Below are positions 11,201 through 21,119 of a stretch of DNA of 64,000 bases, in pieces; positions within the stretch are counted from its first letter, which is position 1, and the number at the start of each line of letters is the position of its first letter. The translations under genes and the position numbers were made by a program. The stretch lies in NCBI GenBank assembly GCA_963971285.1, contig OZ020250.1, positions 12,384,499 to 12,448,498 on the forward strand, in the 5' to 3' direction. The notes below the pieces were generated by a model. The model worked only from the letters and a program-made list of their open reading frames with translations. It ran no database searches and was not told the origin of the DNA. The DNA comes from Astropecten irregularis. Taxonomy: Eukaryota > Echinodermata > Asteroidea > Paxillosida > Astropectinidae.

Positions 11201-14200
11201 ATCCCGTCATGTTCATTAGAGTGGTGCTCCAACTCCACTGTACTTCTGTGTTGCATTCTACTCATTCTACTCAAAAGGCACTTTGTTTGTTTACATCAGA
11301 ACTTTAAGACACACGTTGAAATGGATGCAAAGCTTAATTCTTGATCCTACATTCTGATACTTGACAGGTCAGTCAGGTTCGTCTACCGAGAGAAGGGGAC
11401 AGACTGAAAGGATTTGGCTATGCAGAGGTTGAGGATATGGAATCTCTTTTATCTGCACTTGCACTCAATGACCAGGTAAGATAACAATGCAAGTTAACGA
11501 AAGATACAGAACATACAAAGCTTGGCTTTCCGGTATGGTGGCCCAAATGTTGGACCAGTAATGCATGGCAAATAGTTTCCATGCAATGTTTGATTTTGAA
11601 ACAAAGGTGCTACTTTGAAAGGACATTAACCGTGCCTCTTAGAAAAGCAATTTTGTCTGAAAGTCTGAATTTATCTCTGAATTGTGGTTGCATCGTTGTA
11701 TTGTACACAATAAAAAGCGATCAGTAAACAACATATATTAATGGACTGAATTGATTATAAACCACAACCATCTGCACCTACCTCACAAAACAAGTGCAGT
11801 GCTGCACACAATATACATTACAACAGTCTCCACAGGGAGACTGGATCGTAAACCACGCCCCACCACACAAACCACACTTACCACAGGGAAAACCATGTGT
11901 GGTTAACTGTGGTATGGAGGTGGGTTAGTGTAAACATACTTCCTTAAAAAAAAAAAAATTCTTTCATCTAATTGCTGCAGTGGCTCTGAAGTGAATAAAA
12001 CTATTAAAATATGAGAAATTCTGTGAAATTCATTAATTGTTCCCTATGTAGTTGATTAGCTGGTTGAATGTCTGTATGTACTTTGTTTTGTCACTAGACG
12101 ATTCGATCAAGACGCATACGTGTAGATCTGGCCGGACAGGGACATCAAGGTAAAGCCTCTCTTATCTTCATCTTAGATATCTTAACAACCAGGATTTGTT
12201 TCCTTTTTGTCTGAAGGTCTTTTAATGTACAGTGAGGTCCCTTTGAAGAAGACAAGGACAAAAGTTAAAATTATTTCTGGTTTATTAAAAAAAAACATGA
12301 AGTCAATAGTTACATGATTTCACTGACAAGACAAATCTATTTAAATAAAGATTATTGAAAAGTGAACAAAGAAAAACTGACTGGAGCGGGATTCGAACCG
12401 GCGACCTCCTGAATACCGTACAGGCGCTTTACCAACTGAGCCATCCAGCCCTACGTTGGTGGTGACCCCAATAGTCAACTATCTTTGTCAGTTTTTCTTT
12501 GTTCACTTTTCAATGACTTTAAACTCAGTCAGTTTCCCTTGTGGTTATTTCACGAATAAAAAAAGATTATTTATAACAGTTAAAAACAGTTGTCAATGAT
12601 CAAATCAAATTAATATTAAAGCAGTCCAAAACTCCCAAGTTTGAATTTAATCTGACAATACCAGGCACAGTGGAACATTGCTATAAAGAACATGGTGGAA
12701 TGCACAGATAATGTCCATTATAGTGGTCGTTGGTTAAATAGTGATTTAAAGAACATTTTGGGTATGTATTGTACAGAAATATTGGGAGCCAAGGATGATG
12801 TTTGGTATAGCCAAACATTCGGCATAGTGGTGTTCATTATAGTGGCGTTCCACTGTACTTGAATCTAGGCCTGTGGATTAGTGTATTGGTACTCTGCCTT
12901 TTAGTTGTCCATGATCATCTATTCTTGCTTTGGGAAAACATGCAAATATGGCTATCCCTTCACTGACATCAGCACTGTGTACTCGGTGCTTTCAAGTGCA
13001 CATGAGAAAATCATGCACTGGCTCAGGTGGTGGTATGACATCTGTACTATTGAACAGAAGACCGTGGGTTCAAATCCCACCTGAGCTAGGTGGGAGCACT
13101 CAAAAGCACTGAGTATGCCGTGCTAATAAAAGTCTGTGAAGGGGAAATCTTATTTGCATAATTCCATCTCCCCGGCAAAAAATAATGAATGGTGTCACCG
13201 TGTGGCAGTACAGGTTTCATTGCTCTAGCTGTTTGAGAGGGTTAGGATTTGATGATGTGACTTAATTTGATTAATTATTTTTCAGATGGAAGAGAAGATC
13301 GCACCAACAGTGACTGGAGAGCTAAAAGTAGTGACAGTGGTTCTGGGTTTGGCAGAGGTATGCTCATATTGATTACTTGAATATACTCATTAATTAAGAC
13401 TGTCAACTAGTAATTCCTTCAAGGGGAGGAAAGGTGGTGCTTGCTCTTGCTTACTTGCCAATTTGACAATCACAGTTATCAGTGCCAGCTGGGCTCATTT
13501 TCATGGCTCTGGTTAATGCAGAATTCTGCGCATTCTCATTCTACGTTTACAGGATTAGCATCAAATTTCTATGCGCACAAATGAAAATTTCTTGCTATTC
13601 CATAAAGTAATTTCTCGTGCGCACAGGATTTCTTGCTTTCATAAGCGCCGATACTACGCTTACTGTGAGCAGGGCCATGAAATTGGGCCCTTGAGTATTG
13701 AATAGTGAATTGAGGAACATATTACTATCACTCATAGTTTAATTCAGTGCAACAAATATAAAGTAACAGATGTGTGCATTAATAAACAAGATGTAATGGG
13801 TTCAAATCCTGTCCAAGGAGCTTTAGGTTATGTCCCCAAACCAGCTTCTTGTGGTCCAGATGGAGGCAGCCATAGCTGGTCCATCACATACCAACCTATA
13901 GGCCAACCTCTATAGACCTTTCCAACCAGGCCTCTAATGGTCCAGATGGAGGCAGCCATAGCTGGTCCATCACATACCAACCTATAGGTCAACATCTATA
14001 GACCTTTCCAACCAGGCCTCTAATGGTACAGATGGAGGCAGCCATAGCTGGTCCATCACATACCAACCTATAGGCCAGCCTCTATAGACCTTTCCAACCA
14101 GGCCTCTAATGGTCCAGATGGAGGTAGCCATAGCTGGTCCATCACATACCAACCTATAGGCCAGCCTCTATAGACCTTTCCAACCAGGCCTCTAATGGTC

Positions 14201-17200
14201 CAGATGGAGGCAGCCATAGCTGGTCCATCACATACCAACCTATAGGCCAACCTCTATAGACCTTTCCAACCAGGCCTCTAATGGTCCAGATGGAGGCAGC
14301 CATAGCTGGTCCATCACATACCAACCTATAGGCCAACCTCTATAGACCTTTCCAACCAGGCCTCTAATGGTCCAGATGGAGGCAGCCATAGCTGGTCCAT
14401 CACATACCAACCTATAGGTCAGCCTCTATAGACCTTTCCAGCTCATGTGACATTTGACTTGATAGAAAGTCCTCTGTCCCTTTGCAGGAGATTCACGACG
14501 TGGCTATAGATACTCGGACAGTTATAACGACAGGTCAAGTTATGATAGTTACCGTGGAAACCAGTATGACCACGAGAGGGGATATGGATTTGACAGGACA
14601 AACGATGGTAACATCGATTCTCCAGTCTGTTTTATTATGTAGAATTCAAATACTACATAATTATATAGCAGTAGGACATAGTGCTAGTAAGCGAACTTGG
14701 CTTCATTGAAGCCATGTTATCATACTCATTGAATTTGAAAATCTTGATAAAAACTCCATTTACTGTATTGGTTCACTAAGTTATATTTGTTTATTTATTT
14801 CAACAGGATCGTATGGAGGCCGAAGAAATGATGGTAAGCTTTGAACTTGCACAATATTCAAATAGAATTCCTTTCTCCAACTCGATGCCAGTCCAAGACA
14901 ATGCCATGAATAATTAATTATCATTGTTTAACCCTAATCCTCTATGCTTACCACATGATACAAGAGCTGCTTACCACACATTTCTACAGTCTCCATAGGG
15001 GAACTTGATCATAACTGGACAAATTATCATGAAAAACACTCTGTGGTTTATTATGGCATTCAGGATACCCGACTTACCACAGGAAAAAGCATGTGTGAGG
15101 AAATTGTGGTATGGAGGTGGGTTAGGGTCAAAGAAGACATGTTGACCAAGTCAATGCACCTCCTCGCTGCTGAAAAACAAAGAAATGCAAAGTGAAAGAG
15201 AATCTTTGAAAGACATATTACAAATTTAATACATGTACCATGAAAAATGCTTGTTACATCAAGAGTCATCTAAATATGAGAGATGAGTCTATGGATTGAG
15301 AATTGGAGTGTTTGATTTCTTAATAATTCGCTTCATCATTCACATTTCTAGTTTATTATTTTGATGTTGTAGATTCTTTTGGAGGTAGTAGTGGGAGTAG
15401 TGAAGATAACTGGAGACGGCCTGCTCCTGCTAACTCATCCGGAGGTCCCTTCGAGAGTAGAGGAGGAAATCGAGGCTATGAAGACAGAGGTCGAAGTGGT
15501 GGCTTTGGTGGTGATAGAGACCGTGGATTCGGCAATGATCGCAGTTTTGGAGGTGATCGCGATCGTGGTTTTGGTGGCGATAGAGATCGCGGGTTTGGTG
15601 GTGACAACTATCGTGGTGGCTTTGGTGGTGATCGCGACCGGGGCTTCGGTGGTGATCGTGACCGAGGTTACGGTGGTGATAGAGATTGGGGTGATAGAGG
15701 AAGCAGATCGCGAGGGTTTGAGAGCTATTCGGAACCCAGAGACAGATCTTTTGGAGACAGAGGTGGATACAGAGACCGAGACTCTGGTGAGTATCCACTA
15801 CTACTGGTTGGCATTTATTCACAAACTTCTCCAAGTTTTAGTGATGAATATTATATTGGTTTCAGACAAATCCCTTTCTTTCAAGATGGTGGTCAGATTG
15901 TTTACCTTTCTCAAATCGCAAATTGCTGTGAAGAGCATAAAGACTTTGTCTCCTTGGTCGGACTTCAGTGTTTAAGGAATCATTGTTGTTGATGCTTGAT
16001 TGTTGTCTTTCAGGTGAGGGTAGACGTCCATATGGAGGTGGAGGTGGAGGTGGTGGTGGCTACACAAGAGATTCTGCTCCAGGAGAAAGGAACTCCGAAG
16101 GAGGTATTAAGATCAATAATACAAACAAACCCAGTCAGACAAATTACATATCAATTGAAGTCAAGAGAGGGTTCTGTAAATAATACACCCTGATGGAATT
16201 AAGTTCAGGTATCTGTGAATGTGTATCTTGCTGGTGTGTTCATGCACTGCATTCGGATCAAGGACTGGAGGATACAGGAAATACATTGAAACCATTATTA
16301 TTCGTGAATGGATTTCTTTTGTTCAAAATTGTTCGTGGACATATAATTATGTGCTTAATCTATGGGAGTGTATTAATGTTCAGGAACAATAGAAAAGACA
16401 AAGCTTTGTCCTCGTACAGTACTTGAAGCGCGAATATGTGTTCCTGTCCCAGTTATTCAGACTGAGCATGATTTTCTTAGAGAATGCTGCATTCTCCTGA
16501 AGATGGCCAGAGCATACTGGTTGAAACGTCGAGTTAACCGGCTCTTTTCAGAGGCACCTCATTCTCACAAAAGAGTTCAATATATGTCACATGGTGTTAC
16601 CGCAAAATCCTTTACTTTATATACTTCCACCATGCATAGTCTCAAATCTAAGATTCTCTTAGAACCCACATATTTGTAACCTTGTCATAATATTCTTTGT
16701 CATTTCAGATTGGTAGCATTGTGCAGCTCCCTTCCAGTAATCATTCAATTTTTCAATGGGTTTTTCATGTCCTTCCAAACTCTATTACTTTACATGATCA
16801 GGAATGAAAACTTGATTCTTGCTTTCTTCAATAGAACCCAAGGAACGCAAGAAACTCGTCCTCACAAAGAGATCAGATCAGCACGGTGAGTCAGCCCCAA
16901 GCAATCCCGCTCCTAAGTCCACAATCTTTGGTGGAGCCAAGCCCGTGGATACTGCAGCTCGAGAGAGAGCCATCGAGGAGAGGTTGGAGAGAGAGAAACG
17001 ACTTGAAGAACAGGAAAAGATGAAAGCTGAGAAGGATAGAGAGATAATGGTCAGGAGAGAAAGGTAACAACACAATGAATTAATCATCAAAAAAACCACA
17101 AGGGAAAATTGACTGAAGCAGGAACTCAACCCTGCCACCCCTGGAATACCACACTGGTGCTCTACCAACTGAGCTATTGAGCCCTTTGTTGTTGTTGTTG

Positions 17201-20200
17201 TTGATGTCTTAACCATCTGGTCGTACGGGCATCAAATGATGACTCAGCAACTAGACTTTGCCACTCCTCTCGGTTCTGCGCTGCCCTCTGCGACTCAGCA
17301 AAGCTGAGGCTCTTCCAATCCTTGATGTTGCTCTCCCATCATTTCCTCGGTCTGCCATTCTTCCGCCCACCCTCGACTGTTCCCTGCAGTACAGCTTTAG
17401 CAAGCCCCGAACTCCTAGTAACATGGTGTCCCAATTTGTCGATTGCCAATCAGAAGCACAATAACATGTTTATTTGACTTGTAGTGTAAGCTATTTGGTC
17501 ACATTGATTGTTTGAATGACTCACTGCTGGATGATTTGTGCAAATATTTTACCAAATGTCCAGATCTTTATATGTCTTAAGATCATGTTATTGTTTTCTT
17601 TTTATATTAAGATAAATGATATCGACTTGAATGCACATCAGATTATTGTACCATAGCATTCTGTGTCAAAATTCTATCGTTGATCCTGTACCTGTTTAAC
17701 AATAAATGCCCCAATAACTTCTGTTGTATTTGTTATGTTAGTGAATATTGTATTTGTTGTTTGTTCATTAGGCCAGAGCGCCCTCGCCGGGAAAGTGAAG
17801 GAGAAGGAAGAACACGACACAGTAGCTCAAGCTCTGGGAAAGGTGGACCTAGACCAAGTAAGAATTCATGACTAGGATCACTAGCTGAATGAATGTGCTA
17901 AATGGGGAGGCGTTCTTCGTGCCTTGAATTTGGTCCTATAAGGGTGTGGACCTTCTCGGCTCTTGCCCATGGCAAGTTCCATTAGGGCATCTGAATGTCC
18001 ATGGAAGTATTTCTGAAGGGTCAGTAATATCAGGGCAGTGTAGGTCCTAGCCTGGATTATCTTAATAACACCCTCCTGGAAATACCAGCCATGTCTCATA
18101 GAATGAAACACTGTGGCTTTAGTAGCTGGAATAGGAATGATGTAATATTACACAGGATGTAGTTGGGTCCAGTCCTGAGACTGATGCAGAGGATACACAT
18201 TGAATTCTGACACACTCACAACTGGGGATGAATGGATGGAGCAGAGTAACAAGGACTCATATAACATTGGCCAACAATTCGGAAAATAGTTGACCCTAAA
18301 TCACCTTCATACCCAGCTGCGGTTCAATCACTTGAAAAACGCGTTGTGTAGGCTATAGGTGCATGCTTTTCTACTCCTAAAAAGACATAACAGAAGCGTG
18401 TGTTAGAAGAAGGGTCTAGCCCCCCCCCCCCCAAAAAAAAGAAGAATATTGGCATTTCTATACAACCCCTCCCCCCCAAAAAATATACCTCTTCCAGCCC
18501 CCCCCCCCAAATATTGGCTCTAGAACTGCGCCTGTACATACCACAATTTACCACACATGGTTTGTCCTGTGGTAAGTGTGATATCCTGAATACCACAATA
18601 CACCACAGTGTGGTGAGGCGTTGGTTATGATCCAGTCCCCCTTTGGAGACTGTGGTAATGTGTGGCAAGCAGCTCTTGTCTTTTGTGGTAGGTGCAGAGG
18701 GTTAGGGTTAATATCCCTGCAGCATTAGCACACATGTACCTAATCATAACGTCCAATAAATGTTGTGTGCATAAAGGTTGAAGTTGATGTCAAATGAACA
18801 GATGTCAAATGAGCATTCAGTTATTAAGTGTAATATAATGGAACACATTAGCAAGTAGGACATGAATGCCACAGAATAACTTCCATCTCGGTAAAATGAC
18901 CCTCAAGTATCTGTTAGCACCTTGCACCTTATGCCATCTTTCAATTGTGCCATGGTTTGTGCTTAATACCTTTGTGGCATTGACAGGTGTACCGGCTTGT
19001 TAGAGATGACTGAATTACTCCGTCTGAGTCTGCATTGTCTAGATATTTCACCAGCTGTTTGTAAATTCAGTTTTATGTCATTCTTAAACCAACAGTCATC
19101 GCCAGGAGAGAGAGTGAACGATCCAATGAGGATGACTCAGCATTCCACAAAGAAGAACCGCTCTCACCCACTTCACCTACAGCTCCCAAATCACCCAAGA
19201 CCCCCATATCACCACGTCAAGACGAAATCAGTCTCCAAAACGTGGTGCCCGCACCCCCACCCAAAGAGAATGCCTGGGCGAAACGGAGCGAGACTGTGAC
19301 CTCACCTCCTGCAAGCTCGGTGTCTCCATCACAGACATCCCCACCGTCAAGGGATGGAGAGAGCAGGCCAAGACATGAATCTAGTGGATCAGATAGTGGA
19401 CGTCAGTACAAGGATGCAGGTCCACCTAGAGAAAATGTTTGGAAACGAGATGGAAAGCCTGCTGGCCGAGGGGAACGTGGGCCATACACTAAAAAACAAG
19501 GTACATATATAATAACACTAACCCTCAACACTTATCACACATAACCACAGTCTTCACAGGGGGACTGGATCATAAACCACACATTACCATACAAACCTCA
19601 CTGTGGTGTATTGTGGTATTCAGGATACCACACTTGATACCACACTTGAACAAAGGTAAAAGGGAAAAACAGCAACTGGCAATTACCTAGTTGTTTCCAT
19701 CATCACAAATTTGAGAGAACAGCACAGTGGCAAGATGAGAATTTCAGCTTAGAGCAATCAGAAATTCTTTGAATTATTTACACTAAATGTCCCATGGTAA
19801 ACACATTCAAGCATCTTTAGAAGGGATGAATGCTTTTCAAAGGAATCTTTGAGCAAATCAGTTTTAAACATACCTGCAAATGTGTGATATATCAGCATTT
19901 TGCCCCAAAACCTATTAATGTGATGTTGAATACATCATACTATGATGCAATGGTAATATGTATGTGTTATGCTTGTTATGGTGATACATAGGTGAGCAGG
20001 GAGGTGTTGGTGTTGGCCGTGGTGATAGAAGGAGAGATGTAGATCCACGTAGTCATCCAGACAGACAAGATAATAGACGTCAAGATGAGAAACCAGTCAA
20101 GAAAACACCTGAAATGCCTAAATATGAGAAACCTGTTACTCCTGTAAGTGGCTTCATTATGTAACTACTGTATATAACTCACTATCATTCATACATGTTA

Positions 20201-21119
20201 TTCATTGATTGCCTAGCAGGCCGACATACTCTAATGTGAAGTATGTTGCTGCAAGTCATGCCAGAATTACCTGAAATTTGTTTAAATCAAATATTTATAT
20301 TTAAAACACTTCACCAAACTTTTGAATATTTGACTTTGTAATACCATTATGTCAAATGCTGGAGTTATGGCCAAGCGGCCATTCTGACGTGGAATACATG
20401 TATATGGTACTGGTATACAAGAGTTTGAATGTGTTGCACTTGATCAGGCTTTCAACAATCACAACTTCACCTCAAAACACGTGTGGATGTATTAAAGAAT
20501 TTAGTTTGCAAAGTTTGTCAAATGCAAAGAAAGAAAATTCCTCGTGAGTTATTCTGTTAACATGTATATATTGAGTACCATACATGTATGTCAATGCACT
20601 TTCACCCTTCTGAAGGCATTGGACACATAGGAATTACTTTGAGAAACATTAAAAGAGCCAATCCATGTTTCTGTCACCATTACACTGCTTATTTCATACC
20701 CTATGCCATTTCACTGTATATTTTGTTATTAATAGGTTTTGCGGTAACACCATGTGGCATATATATTTATCTCATTTGTTAGTATGTGGTGACTCTGAAA
20801 AGAGCCGGTTAACTTGACATTCCAGCCAGTGTGCTCTGACCGTCTTAGGGTGAGTGCCATTGAGGAGACGGCATTCTCCTGAAGACGGCCAGAGCATACT
20901 GGTTGGAACGATGAGTTAACCGGCTCTTTCAGAGCTACCCAATACTCACAAAAGAGTTCAATATGTGTCACATAGTGTTACCGCATATCTTATTACTTCA
21001 TGTACTTCCGCCATGTTTAACCTTAAATCTAAGGTATATTTGGTTGTTTTTGCCTTGTACAGGATTGGAGTCAACCAAACCAGTTTTCAAGTCTGGCTGC
21101 TGATGATGATGATCAGTGA
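2260..21119 (+). CDS. eif4b: Eukaryotic translation initiation factor 4B, complete, 15 coding exons
   Basis: eIF4B is a cytoplasmic RNA-binding protein that stimulates the eIF4A helicase during mRNA recruitment to the ribosome. Exons read by eye: 2260-2272, 6732-6866, 10430-10623, 11368-11475, 12098-12149, 13286-13357, 14488-14607, 14807-14833, 15373-15786, 16014-16103, 16835-17063, 17772-17857, 19096-19500, 19992-20143, 21063-21119. All introns are GT-AG and phases join without a break to 717 aa ending in TGA. The start CCAAGATGG has A at -3 and G at +4. Order along the protein: lysine-rich N-terminus with KGKTVNLNDFL (about 12-22), an RRM with RNP2 VYLGNI (92-97) and RNP1 KGFGYAEV (128-135), an Arg/Gly/Asp/Tyr-rich DRYG-like region, the family block IFGGAKPVDTAARE (about 439-452), and PAPPPKENAW near the C-terminus. 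These blocks match vertebrate eIF4B in order. The acidic end ADDDDQ is also family-like. Confidence 0.96.
4101..4986. mobile_element. Non-autonomous hAT-like transposon with 8-bp target duplication
   Basis: Ends are TAGTGCTGTGCAT and its inverse ATGCACAGCACTA. The octamer CTCGGGCC lies directly outside both ends (4093-4100 and 4987-4994). TAGTG ends plus an exact 8-bp duplication are diagnostic of hAT elements. The 886-bp body has no transposase. Lies in the first eIF4B intron. Confidence 0.88.
5738..6116. mobile_element. Small pogo-like MITE, copy 1
   Basis: Ends resemble CAGTGGAAC...CTATAATGAAC in inverted orientation (right end GTTATAGTGGCGTTCCTCTG then TA). Holds two direct copies of a 23-bp line (AACATCATCCTTGGCTCCCA) at about 5800 and 5989. 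Relatives at 11068-11240 and 12668-12855. Confidence 0.6.
6466..6665. repeat. ACCACA repeat family, copy 1 (eIF4B intron 1)
   Basis: About 200 bp with internal lines TTACCACACATTACCACAGTC, GTGGTATTCAGGA and TTACCACAGGAAAAACCATG. It starts near TAATCCTCTGCACC and ends near TTTAGGGTTAA, weak inverse ends with telomere-like TTAGGG. Four relatives lie in other eIF4B introns. Confidence 0.65.
6943..7286 (+). mobile_element. TTAA MITE family A, copy 1
   Basis: Begins TTAA-AGGTAATATCATACTTTG and ends AGTATGATACTACCTT. Internal family lines are CAGATTCATGGGCAAAAATA and CATCTGTGAAAATTTCAGTC. Lies in an eIF4B intron. Confidence 0.75.
7365..8665. mobile_element. Non-autonomous pogo/Tc1-mariner-like element, 1.3 kb
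   Basis: Starts CAGTCGACTCCCGTTACTAC and ends GTAATAACGGGAGTCGACTG, inverse of each other with one change. Both are bordered by TA, the Tc1/mariner target. No transposase frame is present in the 1,301 bp. Lies in the eIF4B intron between exons 2 and 3, just before the minisatellite. Confidence 0.85.
8822..10340. repeat. 22-bp minisatellite, about 65-70 units, with higher-order structure
   Basis: The unit is GGGGTGTAGCCTGKKCCAGCTA with 21- and 22-bp forms (GGG or GGGG) and three variants at the centre (GTGCC, GGGCC, GGTCC). The last units, from about 10260, are diverged. A block carrying two GGTCC units recurs at an offset of 719 bp (9081 against 9800), so part of the array was copied as a block. 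It fills about 40% of the intron between eIF4B exons 2 and 3. Confidence 0.97.
10430..11475 (+). CDS. eif4b: eIF4B exons 3-4 encoding the RRM
   Basis: Exon 3 (10430-10623) gives the linker and the first half of the RNA recognition motif with RNP2 VYLGNI. Exon 4 (11368-11475) gives RNP1 KGFGYAEV. The intron between them is phase 0 and splits the RRM between the first helix and the following strand. It holds a small pogo-like element at about 11068-11240. Exon 5 (12098-12149) finishes the domain with RSRRIRVDLA, the usual last strand. Confidence 0.93.
11068..11240. mobile_element. Small pogo-like MITE, copy 2
   Basis: Begins TAGTGGAACACAGCTATAATG and ends CTCCACTG followed by TA. Contains the family line CATCATCCTTGGCTCCC. 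Lies in the eIF4B intron between exons 3 and 4. Confidence 0.65.
11754..11935. repeat. ACCACA repeat family, copy 2
   Basis: Shares CATCTGCACCTACC, ACAGTCTCCACAGGGAGACT and TTACCACAGGGAAAACCATG with the 6466 copy. It ends GGTATGGAGGTGGGTTAG. Confidence 0.6.
12355..12545. repeat. tRNA-derived SINE/foldback, copy 1
   Basis: On the minus strand 12381-12452 reads GGCTCAGTTGGTAAAGCGCC and GCCGGTTCGAATCCCGC, a tRNA-like A box and T arm. The anticodon arm is irregular, so this is not a functional tRNA gene. It is bracketed by inverse GTGAACAAAGAAAAACTGAC / GTCAGTTTTTCTTTGTTCAC and followed by CAGTCAGTTTCCCTTGTGG. The flank recurs at 17093, 35788 and 48927. Confidence 0.7.
12668..12855. mobile_element. 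Small pogo-like MITE, copy 3
   Basis: Begins CAGTGGAACATTGCTATAA and ends TTATAGTGGCGTTCCACTG followed by TA. CAGTGGAAC ends with TA at the target fit the pogo branch of Tc1/mariner. The family line appears in reverse (GGGAGCCAAGGATGATG). Confidence 0.7.
12950..13145 (+). repeat. Second tRNA-like SINE
   Basis: GCTCAGGTGGTGGTATGAC, then GTGGGTTCAAATCCCACCTGAGC (13067-13086 core), gives a closed acceptor-like stem and a good T arm. The anticodon loop is 8 bases and no standard isotype is evident. The flanks GTACTCGGTGCTTTCAAG and AGCACTCAAAAGCACTGAG are partly inverse. More likely a SINE than a gene. Confidence 0.5.
13852..14447. repeat. 86-bp minisatellite, 7 copies
   Basis: The unit begins TGGTCCAGATGGAGGCAGCC at 13852, 13938, 14024, 14110, 14196, 14282 and 14368, a constant period of 86 bp. 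Copies differ by a few bases. It ends just before eIF4B exon 7 (14488). The reading frames on the minus strand inside it are artefacts of the repeat. Confidence 0.97.
14930..15126. repeat. ACCACA repeat family, copy 3
   Basis: Starts TTTAACCCTAATCCTC and ends GTGGTATGGAGGTGGGTTAGG. This shows the inverse telomere-like ends best. Lies between eIF4B exons 8 and 9. Confidence 0.6.
15373..15786 (+). CDS. eif4b: eIF4B exon 9, DRYG-like repeat exon
   Basis: This 414-base exon encodes a low-complexity stretch rich in Asp, Arg, Phe/Tyr and Gly, with about six imperfect copies of an FGGDRDRG-type octapeptide. In vertebrate eIF4B the matching DRYG region drives self-association and binding to eIF3. 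The exon starts and ends in phase 1, as do its neighbours (exons 6, 7, 8 and 10), so it could be skipped without changing the frame. The long reading frame on the opposite strand here is a shadow of this biased composition. Confidence 0.9.
16485..16634 (+). repeat. Single arm of a foldback repeat with hammerhead-like core
   Basis: Contains CTCCTGAAGATGGCCAG-AGCATA-CTGGTTGAAACG (16494-16528), then AGTTAACCGGCTCTTTTCAG and GTGTTACCGC. A full inverted pair of the same sequence lies at 20741-20984. In the eIF4B intron between exons 10 and 11. Confidence 0.7.
17085..17185 (-). repeat. tRNA-derived SINE, copy 2, partial
   Basis: Begins ACCACAAGGGAAAATTGACTG and continues with a degenerate tRNA-like stretch (minus strand GCTCAATAGCTCAGTTGGTA). 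It lies 20 bases after eIF4B exon 11. The flank is the same as in the other copies. Confidence 0.65.
18335..18537. repeat. C-run-expanded repeat, copy 2 (eIF4B intron)
   Basis: Shares GCGTTGTGTAGGCTAT, AGACATA-CAGAA and the ending AACTGCGCCTGTA with 1136-1530. Three poly-C blocks of 7-14 bases separate short AT segments. Lies in the intron between exons 12 and 13. Confidence 0.7.
18528..18711. repeat. ACCACA repeat family, copy 4 (reverse)
   Basis: Reverse orientation, ending GTAGGTGCAGAGGGTTAGGG. It abuts the C-run repeat at 18335-18537, so one element probably inserted next to or into the other. Confidence 0.6.
19520..19650. repeat. ACCACA repeat family, copy 5, truncated
   Basis: Begins 20 bases after the donor of eIF4B exon 13 with ACACTAACCCTCAACACTTA. 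It keeps CACAGTCTTCACAGGGGGAC and GTATTCAGGATACCAC and then breaks off. Confidence 0.55.
20741..20984. repeat. Foldback repeat with two inverted arms
   Basis: Begins GCGGTAACACCATGTGGC and ends CATAGTGTTACCGC. The arms also share AGAGCCGGTTAACT and CCAG-TGTGCTCTG/CAGAGCATACTGG in inverse orientation around a spacer of about 35 bp. It lies in the last eIF4B intron, 79 bases before the acceptor of exon 15. Confidence 0.75.

Noticed and set aside
12381-12452. tRNA gene on the minus strand
   Set aside because: The anticodon arm is irregular (loop of about 9) and the sequence recurs with fixed non-tRNA flanks, so it is a SINE.
13019-13087. tRNA gene on the plus strand
   Set aside because: It has a good T arm and acceptor stem, but an 8-base anticodon loop and SINE-like flanks.
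14068-14336. Repeated identical minus-strand frames
   Set aside because: They are simply the 86-bp minisatellite read on the other strand.
15430-15834. 134-codon minus-strand frame rich in His
   Set aside because: Antisense shadow of the DRYG-like eIF4B exon; the composition mirrors that exon.
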